A DNA stretch of 64,000 bases, taken from contig JAGWOC010000006.1 in the NCBI GenBank assembly GCA_028872875.1, positions 1-64,000 on the forward strand, in the 5' to 3' direction. The notes below the pieces were generated by a model. That model made no database searches. It was not told where the DNA came from and worked only from the letters and a program-made list of their open reading frames with translations. Source of the stretch: Chloroflexota bacterium (GTDB lineage: Bacteria; Chloroflexota; Dehalococcoidia; DSTF01; JACRBR01). Position numbers and translations under genes: made by a program. This document shows, in pieces, positions 31,493 through 40,638 of this stretch (positions within the stretch are counted from its first letter, which is position 1; each line of letters begins with the position of its first letter).

Positions 31493-32740
31493 CTAGATGG
31501 TGTTCAGGTACTTCGGACCGCGATCGTGCAACGGCTCCATGACGCTCTGTCGCACGATCTCCTTGCCGTTCCGGTCGAAGCCGACCACGGTATCGTTGAA
31601 CAGCTCCATCGTCTTCCCGGCGACGTTCATCTCGCCGATCTTGTGCCCGTTGACGACCTCGAAGCGGTGGACGATGCGCTGCGTCGTCCGGAACAGTTGC
31701 AGTACGGCCTGCAAACGGCGCGACGGTGCGGCGTACCGCTCGATCGCGGCATCGGCGCCCGGGCCGAACATCTGGTGCAGATACGGCCGCGGCACCCATC
31801 GGGGCGGGATGTAGTAGATGTTGGGTTCGGTGCCGAACTGTGGGTAGAGCGGCAGCGCCACCTGCTCCTCGCGCACCATGTAGTACAGCGGGTTATCCGG
31901 GTTGACGGCCCATCTGCCGTCCGCTCCGACCTCGATCAGCCCCTGGAGCCGGATCTTGCCGACGCAGGCGGACATGCAGCGCGTCTCCATCGGCTCGCCC
32001 TCAGAGATGGGGTCGGTCCCTTCGATGCGCGGGTAGCACGCGATGCACTTCTCCGACACCCGCGTCGTGCTGCGGAACATGGGCTTTTTATACGGGCACT
32101 GCTCGACGCACTTGCGGTAGCCGCGGCACCGCTGCTCATCAATCAGGACGATGCCATCCTCCGGGCGCTTGTAGATAGCGTTGCGGGGACACGCCGCCAG
32201 GCACGCCGGGTACGTGCAGTGGTTGCAGATGCGCTGCAGGTAGAAGAACCAGGTGCGGTGCTCGGGAAGGCTCGTCGCTTGCAACTCGCTCTCCCTGCGG
32301 TTGCGCGGTGTGTCCTCGAAGATGTTGGGTGCCGTCCATTCATCGTCTGTAGGCAGGTAACCGATTGCCTCATCCGTCTTGCCGAGGGCGGCGGCGGCCT
32401 CAAAGATCGTCTTGCCGGTGAACTGACCGTAGGGCGCGGCCGGCGTCGCCGTCCGGCCATCCCACTTCTGCCCGCCGGGATCCGCCTTGTCGAGGAGCTT
32501 GAGGGTGTTGACATCCCAGTGGTGCGGGTAGCCGCCGTAGGGCTTCGTCTCCACGTTGTTCCACCACATGTGCTCCTGGCCCTCGGAGAAGGTCCACGTG
32601 GACTTGCACGCCATGGTGCACGTCTGGCAGGCGATGCAGCGGTTAATGTTAAACACCGCCGCGAACTGCCATTTCGGGTGCGCTTCGCGGAAGCGGTAGG
32701 TCATCGGGCGGCCGAGTTGCCAGTTGTACACGTCAGGCAT
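31493..32740 (-). CDS. Nitrite oxidoreductase-like / type II DMSO reductase beta subunit, Fe-S protein
   Basis: MPDVYNWQLGRPMTYRFREAHPKWQFAAVFNINRCIACQTCTMACKSTWTFSEGQEHMWWNNVETKPYGGYP...YLQRICNHCTYPACLAACPRNAIYKRPEDGIVLIDEQRCRGYRKCVEQCPYKKPMFRSTTRVSEKCIACYPRIEG; four Cys clusters. Confidence 0.93.
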   Translation of the reverse strand: MPDVYNWQLGRPMTYRFREAHPKWQFAAVFNINRCIACQTCTMACKSTWTFSEGQEHMWWNNVETKPYGGYPHHWDVNTLKLLDKADPGGQKWDGRTATPAAPYGQFTGKTIFEAAAALGKTDEAIGYLPTDDEWTAPNIFEDTPRNRRESELQATSLPEHRTWFFYLQRICNHCTYPACLAACPRNAIYKRPEDGIVLIDEQRCRGYRKCVEQCPYKKPMFRSTTRVSEKCIACYPRIEGTDPISEGEPMETRCMSACVGKIRLQGLIEVGADGRWAVNPDNPLYYMVREEQVALPLYPQFGTEPNIYYIPPRWVPRPYLHQMFGPGADAAIERYAAPSRRLQAVLQLFRTTQRIVHRFEVVNGHKIGEMNVAGKTMELFNDTVVGFDRNGKEIVRQSVMEPLHDRGPKYLNTI

Positions 32741-33017
32741 GACGGACCTCTTGCGCAGGAGCAACGCACAGGACGTCGTCGAGCAGGCTGTGGATGAATG
32801 CTTCGCCGCGCTGGTGATAGACGGCGTGGGTCCCGGCGTACCTCGGGTTTTCAAACAGGCGCAGGATGCGCTCGCGGGGCCAGCCCATCATCGCGTACTC
32901 CTCGATGAAGGCGCGCGCCATGGCCGCGGCGCCGTCGTAGCCGGGCGGGCCGTCGACGAACACCGCCATTGCCTCGAACGGGTCTTCGGCCTCCGCGCCC
33001 TTGTGGAACTCCGCCAT
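32733..33017 (-). CDS. Small conserved-looking 94-aa protein in the molybdoenzyme locus
   Basis: MAEFHKGAEAEDPFEAMAVFVDGPPGYDGAAAMARAFIEEYAMMGWPRERILRLFENPRYAGTHAVYHQRGEAFIHSLLDDVL; 8-nt overlap with beta, 4 nt from alpha stop. Confidence 0.8.
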   Translation of the reverse strand: MAEFHKGAEAEDPFEAMAVFVDGPPGYDGAAAMARAFIEEYAMMGWPRERILRLFENPRYAGTHAVYHQRGEAFIHSLLDDVLCVAPAQEVRHA

Positions 33018-33021
33018 GTGC

Positions 33022-36000
33022 TTAACTCCTCACCACGTTCATGGCGCCGCCGTCCAGGTAGCGCTCCATGAAGTTGTCCTCGCCCCCGGGAGACATGCCG
33101 GTGGTGCCGGGCGTCCAGACGCCCTGCCCGCCCATGCCGCCTGGTTCCGCCTTCGTGATGCGCACGAGCGTTTCCTTGGGGACGGTGTTGATCGCGTGGT
33201 TGTCGGCCTCGCCGCCGAACATGAACGACGTGAAGATCTTCTTCTTGTGGAACAGGGTGTCCGTCTGGTGCATCGGCATCGCCCAGTCGCGCGTGATGCT
33301 CTGCTGCGACCCGTAACGGAAGCTGGCTTGGTAGCCGGTGTCCTCTGACACGGCGCGTCCGTCGGCACGCGTCTCGTGGCCCTTCACAGATTTCTCTGTG
33401 GCGATGAAGGTGCCGTGCTTGGTCATGACCGTGTGGTATGGATATGCCGGGTTGTACTTCACCCGCAGCATCAGCCGCGCCACGTGGTAGAACGGGTCCT
33501 CCGGGTGATCTTCGTGGCCCGGATAAGGCCGGTCGGTGGGGTTGGCGTCGACGTAGACGTAATCGCCGTCCGCTAGCCCCAGGTCGCGGGCGGCCTGCGG
33601 ATTCATGTGCAACTGCTGGTCCCCGACCCCGGGCTGCCGCTTCTCGACGCGGCGCGGATCGCCAAAGTTGCTCGCCCAGATGACGTTCCAGTCCGTGACC
33701 GCCCAGCCCGAGTGCACCGTGTGGCGCGTCTTCGGCGTCAAGCAATAGAACTGGAAGCCCTGCTCCCAGAGCGGGTTCTTCGTGTTCTTCACCTCCCGCC
33801 ACGGCAACCGGATGTTGCGCACCGTCCGCATCTCGGCATCGAGCTCGTCACGCGCGATGCCGTAGTCCTCGGGCCTGATGAGTTCGTTCGAGCTGACGAT
33901 GACGTTCGGCAGATACGGCGTCGCCTCCGGACCCTCCCGGTGGACGATGAAGTTCTCGCCGTATTCGATCGCCTCCGGGATGTCGCAGTAGGAGTTCAGC
34001 CGCCCGGTGTCGGTCCAGAACGGGTCGTTGTCATGGATCTGGTCCCAGAACGGGATACGGGGATATGTACGGAACATCATCAGCGCCGCGCCGGGCTCGC
34101 CGTACTTCCCGTCGAGAATGTCCTGCACCTTGTAGCCCTTCGTGGTCGCCGATGCGTCCAGCAGCCGCTGCAGGTACACGCGGCCCTTTCCCTCCAGCGC
34201 GAACTTCCAGTAGTCCGCGATGCGCTGGTCGCCAATCTCCCCGGCCAGCTTCTCGGCCACGGCGGCCATGATCCGCAGGTCGTCCTTGGTGTCGTGCAGC
34301 GGCTTGAGGCCGGTCTGCCCCCAGATCTGGAGGAACGGGTTGGAGCAGGACGCCGTCACCTCCAGCTCCTGGAACTCGGACCACGAGTTCGCCGGAAGGA
34401 TGACGTCGGAATACTCGCAGGAGGCCGTCATTTCGATGTCCTGCGTGACGATCATGTCGACCTTCGGGTTGACATCGCGGAGCATGTGGTACGCCCACTT
34501 GGCGTTGTTGAAGAGATTGACGTTGGTCGTCCAGATCACCTTCGTGGGCGACGGCATGTGGCTCTTGCCCGTGAATACCTTACGGCCGAGCTTGGGCGTA
34601 TCGACGATCAGCGCCTGGTCGCCGTGGTCCCAGTACGCGGGCTCTTCGTCCTTGGTGTAGGCATGCGCCTTGATGTCGGAGCCCGACGCGTTCTCGTCGA
34701 GGTTCATGTCGAACGGATCCTCAGCGATCCAGCCCTTGAAGCCGGGGCCGGATTCCGGCGTGGACTGGAAGAGGGCCGCCTTGTAGTTGCCGGCCCAGGA
34801 GTGGCTACCCGCCCCGGGGATACCGATGTTGCCGGTGAGCATGAGCGGCAGGTACGTCGCGCGGTTGTGCTGCGTGGCGTGAAAATAGTGGTTCACGCCC
34901 TCACCGGTGTGGATCGAGACGGGTTTCATCGTCGCGATGTCGTCGGCCAGCCGCCGGATCAGTTCCTTCGGCGCGCCAGTGATCTCCGCCGTCGTATCGA
35001 GGTCGTAGTCGCGCAGGTGGTTGCGGTACGCCTCCCAGAGCGTCAGCACCGCGACGCTCTTCCCATCGGCGAGCTGGATCGTGGCGCGATAGTCAAGCTT
35101 CGGGTCGATGTTCGCGGCCCTCATGCGCTCACCCAGGTCGTCCCGGGTGATGGCGCGCAGCTTGCCACTCGCGGCGTTGAAGACCACGTAATCGCCGAGT
35201 TGCGCGTACTGTTCCTTCGTCAGCCCCTGCCGCGTGAAGCTCGGTCCGTTTGCCGGGAGGCTCGGCTGGTAGCCGGGGAAGACATCGGCGGCGGACAAGC
35301 GCTTCAGCGTGTCGGTACGGATGAGGAGTGGCAGGTCCGTGTACTTCTTCACGAAATCGGCGTCGTACTTGTTCTCATCCATCAAGATCCGGGTGATCGC
35401 GAGGAAGATCGAAGTGTCCGACAGGCCCGGCCGCACAGGGATCCAGTAGTCGGACTTCGTCGCGGGCGGGCTGTACTCCGGGCAGATCGTCACGATCTTC
35501 CCGCCGCGCTCCAGCGCGTCGTGCAGGAAGTGCGATTCGGGCATCTTGTTCTCAACCAGGTTCTTGCCCACCTGGATGAGCAGCCTGCTATAGCGCAGGT
35601 CGTTGAAGTCGACATCCGAGTTCTGCAGGCCGTGGACAAACGGATGTCCCGGCGCCTGGTCACCGTGCCACGTGTAGTTCGACCAGTTCCGGCCAGCCCT
35701 AGCGTCTTCGCGGCCGACACCGCGCACGTGCGCATCGAGCAACGCCAGGGTGTTGGACATGCGGTACATGCCGTACTTGCCGATGACGCCGGTCAGGCCC
35801 ATGCCGCCTCGCAGCTTCATCGTCTGCGTGCCAGCGCCGTGCATGTCGGCGATCATCTCCGGCTGGTAGCCCTCGGCCGTCAGCCGCTTCGCTCCGTCCT
35901 CGCCGCTGTAGGCCCGGGCGATGCTCACGAGGCCGCGGGCAACGTATCGCGTGGCTTCGTCCCAACTGGCGCGCACGAACGTGTCGGTGCCGCGAGATGT

Positions 36001-36477
36001 GAACTTGTACTTCGCGCGATTCTCAGCGTTCAGCTCCGGGAACCCGGCGTCAGCCCAGCGCTTCCAACCCGCCCGCACCATCGGGAACTTCAGCCGGTAC
36101 GGCCCGTATAGCCGGCGCGTGAACGTAAAGCCTTTGAGGCAGCCCCGGGGGTTCCAGGCGGCCGTCGCGGTGTTGCCACGTTGGTCCGCGTAGCGCTGGA
36201 CGTCGTAGTTCTGCTCGATACGCATGAGCACGCCGTTGCGGGTGAAGGCGCGGAGGCGGCAGTTGTGCGTGTCGTTCGGAGCGCAGACATAGGTGAAGCT
36301 ACCGTCGTAGTGATACTGGTCCCGGTACACTTTCTCCCAGCCACGGTTGGGGTAGGACTCCAGCGGGTTGACGACGTTGACCGGCACCTGCAGGTTGCGC
36401 AAATAGGGATAGGCTGCGGCTCCCACCGCCACTACCGCTCCGGCCTTCAGGAAATCTCGTCGTGAAATCGGTTTCAT
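33022..36477 (-). CDS. Tat-exported molybdopterin oxidoreductase alpha subunit, NxrA-like
   Basis: MKPISRRDFLKAGAVVAVGAAAYPYL Tat signal; YRDQYHYDGSFTYVCAPNDTHNCRLRAF...GCLKGFTF; WSNYTWHGDQAPGHPFVHGLQNSDVDFNDLRYSRL; GEGVNHYFHATQ...TGNIGIPGAGSHSWAGNYKAALFQSTP; EAIEYGENFIVHREGPEATPYLPN; SVKGHETRADGRAVSEDTGYQASFRYGSQQSITR. Confidence 0.93.
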   Translation of the reverse strand: MKPISRRDFLKAGAVVAVGAAAYPYLRNLQVPVNVVNPLESYPNRGWEKVYRDQYHYDGSFTYVCAPNDTHNCRLRAFTRNGVLMRIEQNYDVQRYADQRGNTATAAWNPRGCLKGFTFTRRLYGPYRLKFPMVRAGWKRWADAGFPELNAENRAKYKFTSRGTDTFVRASWDEATRYVARGLVSIARAYSGEDGAKRLTAEGYQPEMIADMHGAGTQTMKLRGGMGLTGVIGKYGMYRMSNTLALLDAHVRGVGREDARAGRNWSNYTWHGDQAPGHPFVHGLQNSDVDFNDLRYSRLLIQVGKNLVENKMPESHFLHDALERGGKIVTICPEYSPPATKSDYWIPVRPGLSDTSIFLAITRILMDENKYDADFVKKYTDLPLLIRTDTLKRLSAADVFPGYQPSLPANGPSFTRQGLTKEQYAQLGDYVVFNAASGKLRAITRDDLGERMRAANIDPKLDYRATIQLADGKSVAVLTLWEAYRNHLRDYDLDTTAEITGAPKELIRRLADDIATMKPVSIHTGEGVNHYFHATQHNRATYLPLMLTGNIGIPGAGSHSWAGNYKAALFQSTPESGPGFKGWIAEDPFDMNLDENASGSDIKAHAYTKDEEPAYWDHGDQALIVDTPKLGRKVFTGKSHMPSPTKVIWTTNVNLFNNAKWAYHMLRDVNPKVDMIVTQDIEMTASCEYSDVILPANSWSEFQELEVTASCSNPFLQIWGQTGLKPLHDTKDDLRIMAAVAEKLAGEIGDQRIADYWKFALEGKGRVYLQRLLDASATTKGYKVQDILDGKYGEPGAALMMFRTYPRIPFWDQIHDNDPFWTDTGRLNSYCDIPEAIEYGENFIVHREGPEATPYLPNVIVSSNELIRPEDYGIARDELDAEMRTVRNIRLPWREVKNTKNPLWEQGFQFYCLTPKTRHTVHSGWAVTDWNVIWASNFGDPRRVEKRQPGVGDQQLHMNPQAARDLGLADGDYVYVDANPTDRPYPGHEDHPEDPFYHVARLMLRVKYNPAYPYHTVMTKHGTFIATEKSVKGHETRADGRAVSEDTGYQASFRYGSQQSITRDWAMPMHQTDTLFHKKKIFTSFMFGGEADNHAINTVPKETLVRITKAEPGGMGGQGVWTPGTTGMSPGGEDNFMERYLDGGAMNVVRS

Positions 36478-36489
36478 CGCAATCTTCCG

Positions 36490-37572
36490 CTAACGCACTA
36501 CGCTGCCGGCCGCCATGACGATCCTTGTTGATTCGGACGTTTCCGCCTCGCGCTCCATGCGCTCCTCGCTGACAGCGGTCTCCAGCGGCGACGCCTCCGG
36601 CCCGAGCACCAGGATCGCCATCCCGATAAGGGCCGCAAGGTTGTACTGGGTTACCGTTGGTTGCACGCCTGCGACGAGCAGCAGCACCATCCCCACAGCA
36701 AGATGCCTGGTGCCGGGTTCCCTCGCGAATGCGACGGCTGCCCCGACCGCCGCCCCCAGGGCTGCGACGTACACGGGGGCCGGGAATGACATAGTGACGC
36801 CGGTGCCCCAGAGGGACAGGATGGCCACGGTCGAAGGCGCGCGTACCCACATGGCGCCCACGGCGATTGCGGCAGCCGAGCCGATCAGTAGCGGCGTGCG
36901 GCCAGTCCCCTGACGCCACGGGTGCGCGCCGATGAACAGCATGATGGGCGTCGCAACCACCGCCGCTTCGGCGATGGTGAGCGCCGCGGCGACTCCGGGC
37001 AACGCGGACTGGGTGAGATCGCCCGCGCGCGCCGCCATCAGCGGGTATTGGCCCGCGAGCAGCGCCAGGCCGGCCGACAGCGCCGCCACGCGGAACGGCC
37101 ACGCCCGTGCGCTACCGGCGGCGAGGCCCATCAGGAGTGCAAGCGCTCCCCCGTACACGGCGTTCACGGCCAGGCCCAGGTGAGGATCGTCCCAACGGAT
37201 CGTCATGGTGTCGATGACGACCAGCGTGAGGATCGCCGCGCCGATCACCCGCCGATCCTGCTGTCGCGACGAGGCGAGATGCAAGGCCGCGGCGACGGCC
37301 GCGAATGCGGCGAGGACCATCACGTACCGGAAGGCGCCATCACCGATGGCGGTGGCGCCCTGGTAGGCCGACATGACCGAAGCGTCTTTGGGGACGTGGA
37401 TGCCGATGCGATAGATGATGCGCTCGAACAGCAGATCCAGCATGCCGGCGAGCGCGAGCACGATCACCGGCAGCGCGATCACGGAAGGAAAGGCGATCTG
37501 CTCGGCGGCGATCCTGCCCTCGCCGCGTGTGGGATCGCTGGAGTGCGGACCGGCCGCCCGGCTGCGCCTCAT
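36490..37572 (-). CDS. Multi-pass integral membrane protein of unknown family in the molybdoenzyme locus
   Basis: Multiple hydrophobic helices (VIALPVIVLALAGMLDLLF; YVMVLAAFAAVAAALHLA; PVYVAALGAAVGAAVAFA; LAVGMVLLLVAG); 12 nt from alpha-1. Confidence 0.75.
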   Translation of the reverse strand: MRRSRAAGPHSSDPTRGEGRIAAEQIAFPSVIALPVIVLALAGMLDLLFERIIYRIGIHVPKDASVMSAYQGATAIGDGAFRYVMVLAAFAAVAAALHLASSRQQDRRVIGAAILTLVVIDTMTIRWDDPHLGLAVNAVYGGALALLMGLAAGSARAWPFRVAALSAGLALLAGQYPLMAARAGDLTQSALPGVAAALTIAEAAVVATPIMLFIGAHPWRQGTGRTPLLIGSAAAIAVGAMWVRAPSTVAILSLWGTGVTMSFPAPVYVAALGAAVGAAVAFAREPGTRHLAVGMVLLLVAGVQPTVTQYNLAALIGMAILVLGPEASPLETAVSEERMEREAETSESTRIVMAAGSVVR

Positions 37573-37834
37573 GCTCTCGCGCCCTCGACGATGAATCCAC
37601 GCACAGTGCCGCTGATCGCTGCGGCGAAGGTAGTCGAGGTACAGATCCGCGGGGTAGTGCCACAATGGCCCGAGGGAACATGCCGTTCGGCATGTTCGTG
37701 CGCTCTCACACAAACTGCGGGCACCCGTCTCGTGGGCCGGACGGTCTCGGAGGGTGGTTGCGCTTTATTTGCAGTCAGGCGGGCGTCCTGCCTGATTGGG
37801 CCGGTGAATCACCGAGCGACATGGCCGCGGTCAT

Positions 37835-40621
37835 TCACCGCACCCTCGCCACCTCCACCCTCGTATCGCGATCGTTGTGGCCGGGCTGCAGGATCGCGGG
37901 CGCGGGCTGGATGTGGAAGTAGCCGCCGGCCAGCTCGACGGGGTTCATCGGCGTGGCGATCACGTTGCGATGCCCCATGCCGCCTTCGAACTGGTAGTTC
38001 TCCCAGGCGTGGTAGACGATCACCTGCCCCGGCCGCACGCCGGGCGCGATCTTGGCCCGTATGAGAAACGAACCGATCTCGTTGTGCACTCGCACCAGGT
38101 CGCCATCCGCGATCTCCCGATCGCGCGCGTCGATCTTCGACATGAAGATGGCCGGTTCGCCCCGCTCCAACTGCAGCATCAGCGGATTCGTGCGAAGCGC
38201 CGCATGGATGCTGTGGCGGTTGTGGCCGCCGGTCATGATGAGCGGGAAATCGCCGCCCGACGTCACCGGATCCTTGTGGACGGGCAACTCTTCTCCGAGT
38301 TCCATGTAGAGCGACTGGTCGATGTAGAACTGCATGCGGCGGGTCAGCGTGGGCCAGGGCATCTTCTTCTCGGTGCGCCAGGTGTGGGGCGTGAACGGCT
38401 GATCCTCGCGCATGTCGCCGGCGTTGCTCTTGTTGCCGGGGTGCGAACCCAGCCCCGTGAACCGCACGAAGCCCTTCCGCTTGAAGTCCTCCCAGTCCGG
38501 CTTTCCAACGTGCGTTGATGCGTCGATGACCGCCCTTGCGACCTGTTCGTGATCTTCGGCGCCGAACTTGCCGCGAAACGTCATCCTGCGCACCAGATCA
38601 TCGCAGCGGTAGCGCTTGCCTCGTCCGGAGTACGATGCTACGCCCCGCGATTTGGCGCGCTCTTGCACCTTCTGCGCGAGCAGCACCATGATCTCCCACT
38701 CCGGTTTTGCCTCGCCCGGAGGCTTCACCGCCGCCGTCGTCACGTGGGCAAACGGCGCCAGGGGCGTGTACCACTCGTTGACATCCGTCTTCTCGTACGA
38801 TGCGGCCGCGGGCAGCACGTAGTCCGCATTCAGCGCGGTGGAGCTCATGCGGATGTCGGTGGCGACGAGCAGGTCGAGCTTTGGCAGCATCTCCTCGAAC
38901 AAGCGGTGCCCGCCGCGCACGCGCCGGAGCGGATTGCTCCCGGTGGCGAAGAGGATCTTCGGCGTCGTCATCGATGGCAGCGGTTGCCACCCGCGCCGCA
39001 CCGAGTCCGCCATGTACTCGTCGACATCCTTCGTCAGATACGGATCCCATTCCTTGCTCCGGCCGCTGATCTCCCGCAGGCCGCCGTGGTGGTACCAGAA
39101 CATGACGGCGCTGGTGCCGCCCCAGGCGCTCACTTTGCGCCCGAGCTGGAACATCGCCAGTTCGTCCGTGTACCCCTTCATCTTCATGCCGATGAACGGC
39201 AGAATGGCCGGCGCGAGCACCTTGAGCGTGTCCAGCCGACCGAGTCCGTCTCGGTATGGCATGGTCAGCGTGCCATCGACGATAAAGAACGGCAGAGTGT
39301 CGAAGCCTGCGCCTTTGCGTCCCATTTGGCCACAGAGCGCGAACAGCAGGATCTGCGCGCGCATCATCAGGTCGCCGTGGTAGTACTTGGAGATGCTGGC
39401 GCCGGCCACGCCGGACGCCGCCCTGGCCGCCGCAAATTCCCGCGCGACGTCGCGGATCACGCCGGGATGGACGCCGCACACGGCCGACGCTTTCTCAGGC
39501 GTGTAGTCGCGGTCGAGGCGCTCCTTCAGCACCTGGAACACCGGCTTCACCTTCACGTCTCCGTCCTTCGTCCTCACGTCGTACTCGCCGTCGAGCGCCG
39601 GAGCGATCTTGCCGAGCCTGAGCGTCTTCTGCGGGGCCTTTACGGCGCGGTTCTCATTCACGTCGTACATGAAGAACACGTCGTCCTTGCCGCCGCGCCG
39701 CATGTCGGAATCGCGCAGGAAGGTGCCCGTGTCGCTGCGCAGCAGGAAGGGCAGGTCGGTCTGTTCGCGCACGAAATGCGCGGCGGCGAGGCCTTCGGAG
39801 ATGATGACCTGCGCCATGGCGAGCGCCAGCGCCGCATCGGTGCCGGGCTTGACGGAGATCCAGCGGTCGGCGTGCACGGCGGATGCGTTGAAGTCGGGGC
39901 TGATCGCGACGATGCGGGCACCGTTGTACCGGGCCTCGGTCAGAAAGTGGAAGTTCGGGATCTGCGTGTACGCCGGGTTGCCGCCCCAGATGAGGATGAA
40001 GTCGGAGTGGAAGAAGTCGTCGGCGGATCGGCTCGCGACCGGGATGCCGAACGTGACGGCCGCCCCCTGCTGCTCGTCGCCGACTTCGGTGTTGAGATCG
40101 AGCACGACGGCCCCGAGCAGGTTCGTGAGCCGGTTGACGGCGACCCAGGAAGCAACACCGGTCGCGTTGCCATCGAAGACGATCGCGTCCGGCGCGTCGC
40201 GCTCCAGGTTGTCGACGATGCGGTCCGCGATCTCGGTCAGCGCTTCGTCCCACGTCACCTGCTGCCATTTGCCCTCGCCGCGCTCGCCCGCGCGCTTCAG
40301 CGGATGGGTCAGGCGCAGGCTGTCCGTCATCGTGAGCGAGTAGCAGGCGCCCTTCTGGCAGCCGCGCGGGTTGTAGTCCGGGACGGATGCGTTGGTCTGC
40401 GAATAGGTGCCCGATGCCTCCTCGTAGACAACGGCGCCGTCCTTCACGAAGACGTTGTACGCGCAGCTACGCTGATACCAGCAGTTCATCAGGTGCGTGC
40501 CCTTCGACACGCTGTCCCACTGCCAGCGCTCGCGGTACGGGTCGGCGGCGGATGGACGCCGTTGTTCTTCCTCTGACGCCGGCGTCTGGTGAGTCGGCCC
40601 GGAGCTACCTTCTGACTCCAT
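37835..40621 (-). CDS. Second molybdopterin oxidoreductase alpha subunit (type II DMSO reductase family), no evident Tat signal
   Basis: YRERWQWDSVSKGTHLMNCWYQRSCAYNVFVKDGAVVYEEASGTYSQTNASVPDYNPRGCQKGACYS...HPLKRAGERGEGKWQQVTWDEALTEIADRI...LDLNTEVGDEQQGAAVTFG...SDFILIWGGNPAYTQIPNFHFLTEARYNGARIVAISPDFNASAVHAD...TGGHNRHSIHAALRTNPLML. Confidence 0.9.
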   Translation of the reverse strand: MESEGSSGPTHQTPASEEEQRRPSAADPYRERWQWDSVSKGTHLMNCWYQRSCAYNVFVKDGAVVYEEASGTYSQTNASVPDYNPRGCQKGACYSLTMTDSLRLTHPLKRAGERGEGKWQQVTWDEALTEIADRIVDNLERDAPDAIVFDGNATGVASWVAVNRLTNLLGAVVLDLNTEVGDEQQGAAVTFGIPVASRSADDFFHSDFILIWGGNPAYTQIPNFHFLTEARYNGARIVAISPDFNASAVHADRWISVKPGTDAALALAMAQVIISEGLAAAHFVREQTDLPFLLRSDTGTFLRDSDMRRGGKDDVFFMYDVNENRAVKAPQKTLRLGKIAPALDGEYDVRTKDGDVKVKPVFQVLKERLDRDYTPEKASAVCGVHPGVIRDVAREFAAARAASGVAGASISKYYHGDLMMRAQILLFALCGQMGRKGAGFDTLPFFIVDGTLTMPYRDGLGRLDTLKVLAPAILPFIGMKMKGYTDELAMFQLGRKVSAWGGTSAVMFWYHHGGLREISGRSKEWDPYLTKDVDEYMADSVRRGWQPLPSMTTPKILFATGSNPLRRVRGGHRLFEEMLPKLDLLVATDIRMSSTALNADYVLPAAASYEKTDVNEWYTPLAPFAHVTTAAVKPPGEAKPEWEIMVLLAQKVQERAKSRGVASYSGRGKRYRCDDLVRRMTFRGKFGAEDHEQVARAVIDASTHVGKPDWEDFKRKGFVRFTGLGSHPGNKSNAGDMREDQPFTPHTWRTEKKMPWPTLTRRMQFYIDQSLYMELGEELPVHKDPVTSGGDFPLIMTGGHNRHSIHAALRTNPLMLQLERGEPAIFMSKIDARDREIADGDLVRVHNEIGSFLIRAKIAPGVRPGQVIVYHAWENYQFEGGMGHRNVIATPMNPVELAGGYFHIQPAPAILQPGHNDRDTRVEVARVR

Positions 40622-40638
40622 GTTCGTCTCCAGTTCCC

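Noticed and set aside
33607-36111. 834-aa plus-strand ORF
   Set aside because: Antisense to the NxrA-like alpha gene, which has unmistakable domain motifs on the other strand.
31493-36477. Definitive annotation as nitrite oxidoreductase (nxrAB)
   Set aside because: Substrate cannot be fixed from sequence reading alone; related enzymes use diverse substrates, so only 'NxrA/B-like' is reported and no gene symbol is given.
38549-40576. 675-aa plus-strand ORF
   Set aside because: Antisense to alpha-2; no recognisable protein features.
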